Below, one piece after another: positions 61,842-64,000 of a DNA stretch of 64,000 nt. The notes beneath the pieces are model-generated. The model did no database searches, was not told where the DNA came from, and was given only the letters and a program-made list of their open reading frames with translations. The stretch spans positions 124,001 to 188,000 of the forward strand of contig NZ_WVHL01000006.1 in NCBI RefSeq assembly GCF_009861525.1. Reading direction: 5' to 3'. Position 1 is the stretch's first letter. The number at the start of each line of letters is the position of its first letter. The translations under genes and the position numbers were made by a program. The DNA is from Pseudomonas sp. LD120 (GTDB taxonomy: Bacteria; Pseudomonadota; Gammaproteobacteria; Pseudomonadales; Pseudomonadaceae).

Positions 61842-64000
61842 GCAAGGAACGCTACGGCATCCGCCGCTTTGCCCTACTGAACACCGCCGGCTACAGCTTG
61901 GGCCTGTTCCCCCTGGAAGAGCCGCTGTCGGTCTACGGGGCCAATAACCTGGGCAAATCGGCGTCGATCAACGCCCTGCAATTCCCGATTCTGGCGCGCA
62001 TGTCGGACATGAGCTTCGGCAAATACAGCCTGGAACAGTCCCGACGCTTCTACTTCGCGTCCGACACCAGCTACATCCTGGTGGAAGTCTCGCTGCCCCA
62101 CGGCCCGCACGTGATTGGCGTGGTCGGACGCGGCCCAGGCGGCGGCTTCGGCCACCAGTTCTTCGCCTATGCCGGACAGCTGGACCTGGCGCATTACCAG
62201 AAGGACGACACCTGCCTGCGGCAGAAAGAGCTGTTCACCAACCTGGAGCGCCAGGGCCTGAAGGCCTATGAGCTCAAGCCGGATGAACTGCGGCGCCTGC
62301 TGGTGGGCGGCCACACTTCGATCCCCCTGGACCTGACCCTGATCCCGCTGCGCTCCACCAGCGAGCAGAGCCTGAAGACCTTCCGCGCGTTGTTCATCAA
62401 CCTGCTGCACATGCGCGAAATCACCGCAGCCAAGCTCAAGCAGCTGTTCCTCGATGCCTTCGAGCACAGCCTGCGCTCCGGCAGCGTCGACTACATCGCC
62501 GCCTGCGACGAAGCCTTCCGTGATGTGCGGCGCATGGAGCAGGACTACAACTCCCTGGTGGCCGCCGGCCCCCTGGTGGAAGCCCTGGCCAACGGCGTGA
62601 AGCAGCGGGACATTCTGCGCGGCAAGCTGCATCGCCTGTCGCCGCTGCTGGATTCTTTGCTGGGTACTTGGTCGGACTACGCCGGTGCGCGCAAGGAAGA
62701 GCTGACCATCCAGGCCGAGCACTACCGTAATGAGCAGGACGCGCTGCAGAACGACCAGCGCAGCAGCACCCAGGAAATGATGCGCCTGGAACGGGAAATC
62801 ACCGGCACTCAGCGCTGGCTCGGTGAGTTGTCGGTGCTCAAGCACCGCTTCGCCCTGGTGGATGACGTCAAGGTCCTGGAACAGCAACTGCTGGCGGCCA
62901 AGGATGCCCACGATGAACTGGCCGGTGCCCTGGCCCAGTCCCGGCAGTTCTCCGCTGAAGATTTGGAAGAACGCCTGCGGGACCTGGAAAAGCGCCTGAA
63001 GTCGGTCAAGCAGCAACTCGATCACGCTGACAACAACAGCTATGCCCGCCTGCGCGAGGAGTTCTCCCAGCAGGACGTGGAACGCCTGATGCGTCTGTTC
63101 AACAGCGCGCTGTTCAGCCTGCCTCTGGGCGAGCACGGCATCGCCCTGGACGACAACGGCGAGTGGGTGAAGTCGGTGGAGCTGATCCTCGATGGCTTCA
63201 AGGGCGAGCGTTTCGAAGTGCCGGGGCTGTCCATCGACATCTCCCACATCGAGCCACCAGCCTTGCAGGCCCTGGCCGACCGCGCCGCCCTGCGGGATCA
63301 AAAAGAGCGCCTGGAAAAAGAGCTCAAGCAGCTCAAGACCCAGGCCGCCGTTGCTGCCGACCGCGCCGCGAGCAAGACCCAGACCGAAGCCCTGTACCAG
63401 CAGGTGCTGGATGCGCAGAAGGCCCTGGAAGACTTCCGTCGCGCCCAGACCCTGAGCGCCGAGGAAGGCGAAAAGCTGGAACAGTTGGCGCAGATGGAAG
63501 CCGCCCAGGACGAACTCAAGCGCTCCAGCGATGCCTTCACCGAACGTGTCCAGCAACTGTCGGCCAAGCTGCAACTGGTGGGCCGGCAGATCGCCGACAT
63601 GGAAGCCAAGCAGCGCACCCTCGACGACGCCCTGCGTCGCCGTCAGCTGCTACCGGCGGACCTGCCGTTCGGCACGCCGTTCATGGACCCGGTGGACGAT
63701 TCCATGGACAACCTGCTGCCACTGCTCAACGACTACCAGGACAGCTGGCAGGGCCTGCAGCGGGTCGACGGGCAGATTGAGGCACTGTATGCCCAAGTGC
63801 GTCTGAAGGGCGTGGCCAAGTTCGACAGCGAGGATGACGTCGAGCGCCGCCTGCAACTGCTGATCAACGCCTATGCCCACCGCACCGATGAAGCCCTGAC
63901 CCTGGGCAAGGCACGCCGCGCCGCGGTGACCGATATCGCCCGGACCCTGCGCAATATTCGCAGTGACTACGACAGCCTGGAACACCAGTTGGCGCTGTTC
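61838..64000 (+). CDS. mksB: SMC-like condensin ATPase MksB, 3' end outside window
   Basis: 721 of about 940 residues are visible and the frame stays open to the window end. N-terminal half of a MukB/MksB ATPase: SVYGANNLGKSASINALQF contains the Walker A (GANNLGKS, 34-41). Long coiled coil follows (about 270-660; LRDLEKRLKSVKQQLDHADNN...). Dimers loop DNA for chromosome organisation or, in Wadjet, against plasmids. The start overlaps mksE by ATGA. Confidence 0.9.
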   Translation, partial: MSKERYGIRRFALLNTAGYSLGLFPLEEPLSVYGANNLGKSASINALQFPILARMSDMSFGKYSLEQSRRFYFASDTSYILVEVSLPHGPHVIGVVGRGPGGGFGHQFFAYAGQLDLAHYQKDDTCLRQKELFTNLERQGLKAYELKPDELRRLLVGGHTSIPLDLTLIPLRSTSEQSLKTFRALFINLLHMREITAAKLKQLFLDAFEHSLRSGSVDYIAACDEAFRDVRRMEQDYNSLVAAGPLVEALANGVKQRDILRGKLHRLSPLLDSLLGTWSDYAGARKEELTIQAEHYRNEQDALQNDQRSSTQEMMRLEREITGTQRWLGELSVLKHRFALVDDVKVLEQQLLAAKDAHDELAGALAQSRQFSAEDLEERLRDLEKRLKSVKQQLDHADNNSYARLREEFSQQDVERLMRLFNSALFSLPLGEHGIALDDNGEWVKSVELILDGFKGERFEVPGLSIDISHIEPPALQALADRAALRDQKERLEKELKQLKTQAAVAADRAASKTQTEALYQQVLDAQKALEDFRRAQTLSAEEGEKLEQLAQMEAAQDELKRSSDAFTERVQQLSAKLQLVGRQIADMEAKQRTLDDALRRRQLLPADLPFGTPFMDPVDDSMDNLLPLLNDYQDSWQGLQRVDGQIEALYAQVRLKGVAKFDSEDDVERRLQLLINAYAHRTDEALTLGKARRAAVTDIARTLRNIRSDYDSLEHQLALF

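Noticed and set aside
61874..63574. Long open frame of 566 codons on the minus strand opposite mksB
   Set aside because: Antisense shadow of a high-GC gene: no ribosome site, low-complexity Gln/Leu/Gly-rich product, and mksB on the other strand has clear motifs.

Overview
The window is high-GC bacterial chromosome from a Pseudomonas, most like the fluorescens/protegens/chlororaphis group. The grounds are the holD-rimI pair next to mksF-mksE-mksB, a czcCBA/czcR block beside an OprD-family porin, small DUF2790- and DUF3077-type proteins, many LysR regulators, and REP-like palindromes between genes. Species assignment is inference. Start codons were chosen by ribosome-binding site and family alignment, so several differ from the longest open frame.

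Layout. 1-1.9 kb: end of a VAO/4-cresol-dehydrogenase-type flavoprotein and its cytochrome c partner. 2-5.6 kb: fosmidomycin-type MFS pump and a transmembrane chemoreceptor. 5.6-12.2 kb: LysR regulator divergent from a polyamine-type ABC importer (ATPase, two permeases, binding protein) and an amidase. 12.2 kb: tRNA-Met(CAT). 12.4-16.9 kb: YafY-type regulator with an ABM-like protein, an HAD acid phosphatase, and gamma-glutamyltransferase. 16.9-18.2 kb: a structured RNA leader, a 21-residue leader ORF, a DUF3077-like gene, then a HigBA toxin-antitoxin pair. 18.3-32.6 kb: accessory and housekeeping genes (MerR, PgeF-like laccase-fold enzyme, four GNATs in this stretch and beyond, Ddl ligase, AraC, three LysR, two efflux pumps, flavin reductase, SDR) and a frameshifted YbaK-domain gene. 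32.7-35.5 kb: two tandem soluble PAS-PAS-MCP receptors resembling BdlA. 35.8-39.8 kb: DUF2790-like protein, an OprD-type porin with a C9 tract that puts its best ATG out of frame, a small secreted protein, and an ISL3-family insertion sequence sitting in a terminator. 39.8-47.2 kb: czcCBA heavy-metal efflux with a divergent response regulator and no sensor kinase. 47.2-57.9 kb: MFS symporter, helix-hairpin-helix protein, AtoE transporter, Tat lipoprotein phosphoesterase, HscC with a J-like membrane partner, an unknown secreted protein and a beta carbonic anhydrase. 58.4-64 kb: rimI-holD divergent from mksF-mksE-mksB, the last cut by the window end.

The observations most worth following are: (1) the leader at 16912-17107, where a hairpin loop is complementary over 9 nt to the ribosome-binding site of a leader ORF that is itself coupled by ATGA to the DUF3077-like gene; (2) the homopolymer tract in the porin start; (3) the duplicated BdlA-like receptors; (4) the orphan CzcR; (5) the MksFEB condensin, which shares its gene order with the Wadjet JetABC anti-plasmid system, although a nuclease gene cannot be seen within the window.
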